Shown: positions 5,300 to 5,848 of the stretch, piece after piece | Numbering within the stretch: the first letter of the stretch is position 1 | How the letters are laid out: every line of letters starts with the position of its first letter | DNA from: Deltaproteobacteria bacterium | GTDB lineage: Bacteria; Bdellovibrionota_F; JAHFAK01 | DNA length: 5,848 bases | NCBI GenBank assembly: GCA_023250585.1 | Contig: JAHFAK010000045.1 | Span: 1 to 5,848 of the forward strand | Reading direction: 5' to 3' | The notes under the pieces: generated by a model | What the model saw: the letters and a program-made list of their open reading frames with translations, nothing else | The model's database searches: none | Told to the model about the DNA's origin: nothing | Program-made: the position numbers and the translations under genes

Positions 5300-5848
5300 C
5301 TATATTTTTTTCATTGCTCCGTAATACGTCAATATCTCAGGTAACGCCACTATTGAATGAAGTGGAATTCCAATGTCCTCATGATCAGTGCCTTCTCGAC
5401 GGTCGACAGCAACAACGCATCCAACAAAACTTACCGTCGGACATATTCGTTTAATGAGTTTCATAATTTCTACTTTCGTAAATCCCGTAGTAAATACATC
5501 ATCGATGATTATTATTTTTGAGTGGTCAGGAACACGCAATGAAAGCTTCGTCATTCCTGAAGCAGCTTCGTCTCCATGTTTTTTTTCTTCTTTGCGATCA
5601 TAAAAAAATCGTTTATTAATGCTATGGCTTTTCCATAAACTCATTGAAATACCCGCAGCTAATGAGATGCCTTTATATGAAGGTCCCAAGATCAGATCAT
5701 AATCGGATTCTTTAAATTGCTCTACAATAAAGCGTGCGAAATAATCTCCGAGTTGTGAAAGAGATTCACCATCATTGAATACTCCCATATTCACAAAATA
5801 TGGAGAAGTTTTGCCGCTCTTTAAGGTAAACTCGCCAACTTTGAAGGC
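5300..5848 (-). CDS. pyrE: Orotate phosphoribosyltransferase PyrE (5' end outside window)
   Basis: PyrE converts orotate and PRPP to orotidine 5'-monophosphate, the fifth step of UMP synthesis. The frame stays open to the right edge, and the first visible residues (FKVGEFTLKSGKTSPYF) align with about residues 18-34 of E. coli PyrE. The true start is therefore roughly 16 codons beyond the window. A GTG at 5792-5794 is an internal valine, not a start. In visible numbering, K10 (LKSG) matches the catalytic-site lysine K26 of E. coli. GPSYKG (55-60), RKEEKKHGD (85-93) and the PRPP-binding motif DDVFTTGFT (116-124) follow, then the conserved DR (149-150). The motif reads TTGFT where most relatives have TAGTA. 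The C terminus stops soon after the SIVALPEIL strand, making the protein shorter (about 198 residues expected) than the 213-residue E. coli enzyme. It is the upstream partner of pyrB. Confidence 0.95.
   Translation of the reverse strand, partial: AFKVGEFTLKSGKTSPYFVNMGVFNDGESLSQLGDYFARFIVEQFKESDYDLILGPSYKGISLAAGISMSLWKSHSINKRFFYDRKEEKKHGDEAASGMTKLSLRVPDHSKIIIIDDVFTTGFTKVEIMKLIKRICPTVSFVGCVVAVDRREGTDHEDIGIPLHSIVALPEILTYYGAMKKI

Noticed and set aside
5300-5794. PyrE starting at GTG 5794
   Set aside because: The frame continues to the edge with the conserved F-x-L-K-S-G-K-x-S-P-Y-F segment, so this GTG codes for an internal valine.

Overview
The window is AT-rich DNA carrying parts of at least seven protein genes. 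It has no rRNA, no tRNA and no CRISPR array that I can see. Two proteins have signal peptides, and one of these looks like an outer-membrane beta-barrel ending in an aromatic residue, so the host is probably a diderm (Gram-negative type) bacterium using the standard code. The phylum cannot be fixed from this window. Low GC, a divergent NAD-dependent ligase and a P13/TM2-like membrane protein are compatible with spirochaete-like or little-studied host-associated lineages, but this is only a guess.

Layout from left to right. Positions 1-119 (+) hold the last 38 codons of an oligopeptide/dipeptide ABC transporter ATPase. Positions 119-197 hold a striking palindromic region: a 42-nt near-perfect palindrome plus a third copy of its arm sequence. 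Next are two tiny + strand ORFs (271-429, 433-612); the first has a strong ribosome-binding site and looks like a basic SH3/KOW-type small protein. The second runs into an approximately 123-bp inverted-repeat element (570-692) that resembles a MITE. Just beyond it lies the 3' end of a minus-strand gene for a secreted beta-barrel protein (697-1605). The divergent region 1606-1728 holds a short REP-like palindrome and the promoter candidates for the barrel gene and for ligA.

ligA (1729-3621, +) encodes a complete but divergent NAD+-dependent DNA ligase. Its 3' end overlaps by 30 bp the 3' end of a convergent minus-strand gene (3592-4116), which encodes a small secreted/membrane protein with a textbook EF-hand loop. 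To the right, on the minus strand, lie pyrB (aspartate carbamoyltransferase, 4184-5242) and, 57 bp upstream of it, pyrE (orotate phosphoribosyltransferase, 5300 to beyond the right edge). These are two steps of de novo pyrimidine (UMP) synthesis and are probably co-transcribed as pyrE-pyrB. A second REP-like palindrome lies between them.

The metabolic and repair genes are recognisable. The less explained parts are the 119-197 palindrome cluster, the 570-692 element, the two small ORFs, the EF-hand membrane protein and the repeated intergenic palindromes. I found no clear evidence of a new multi-gene system; the left 700 bp is the accessory-looking part.
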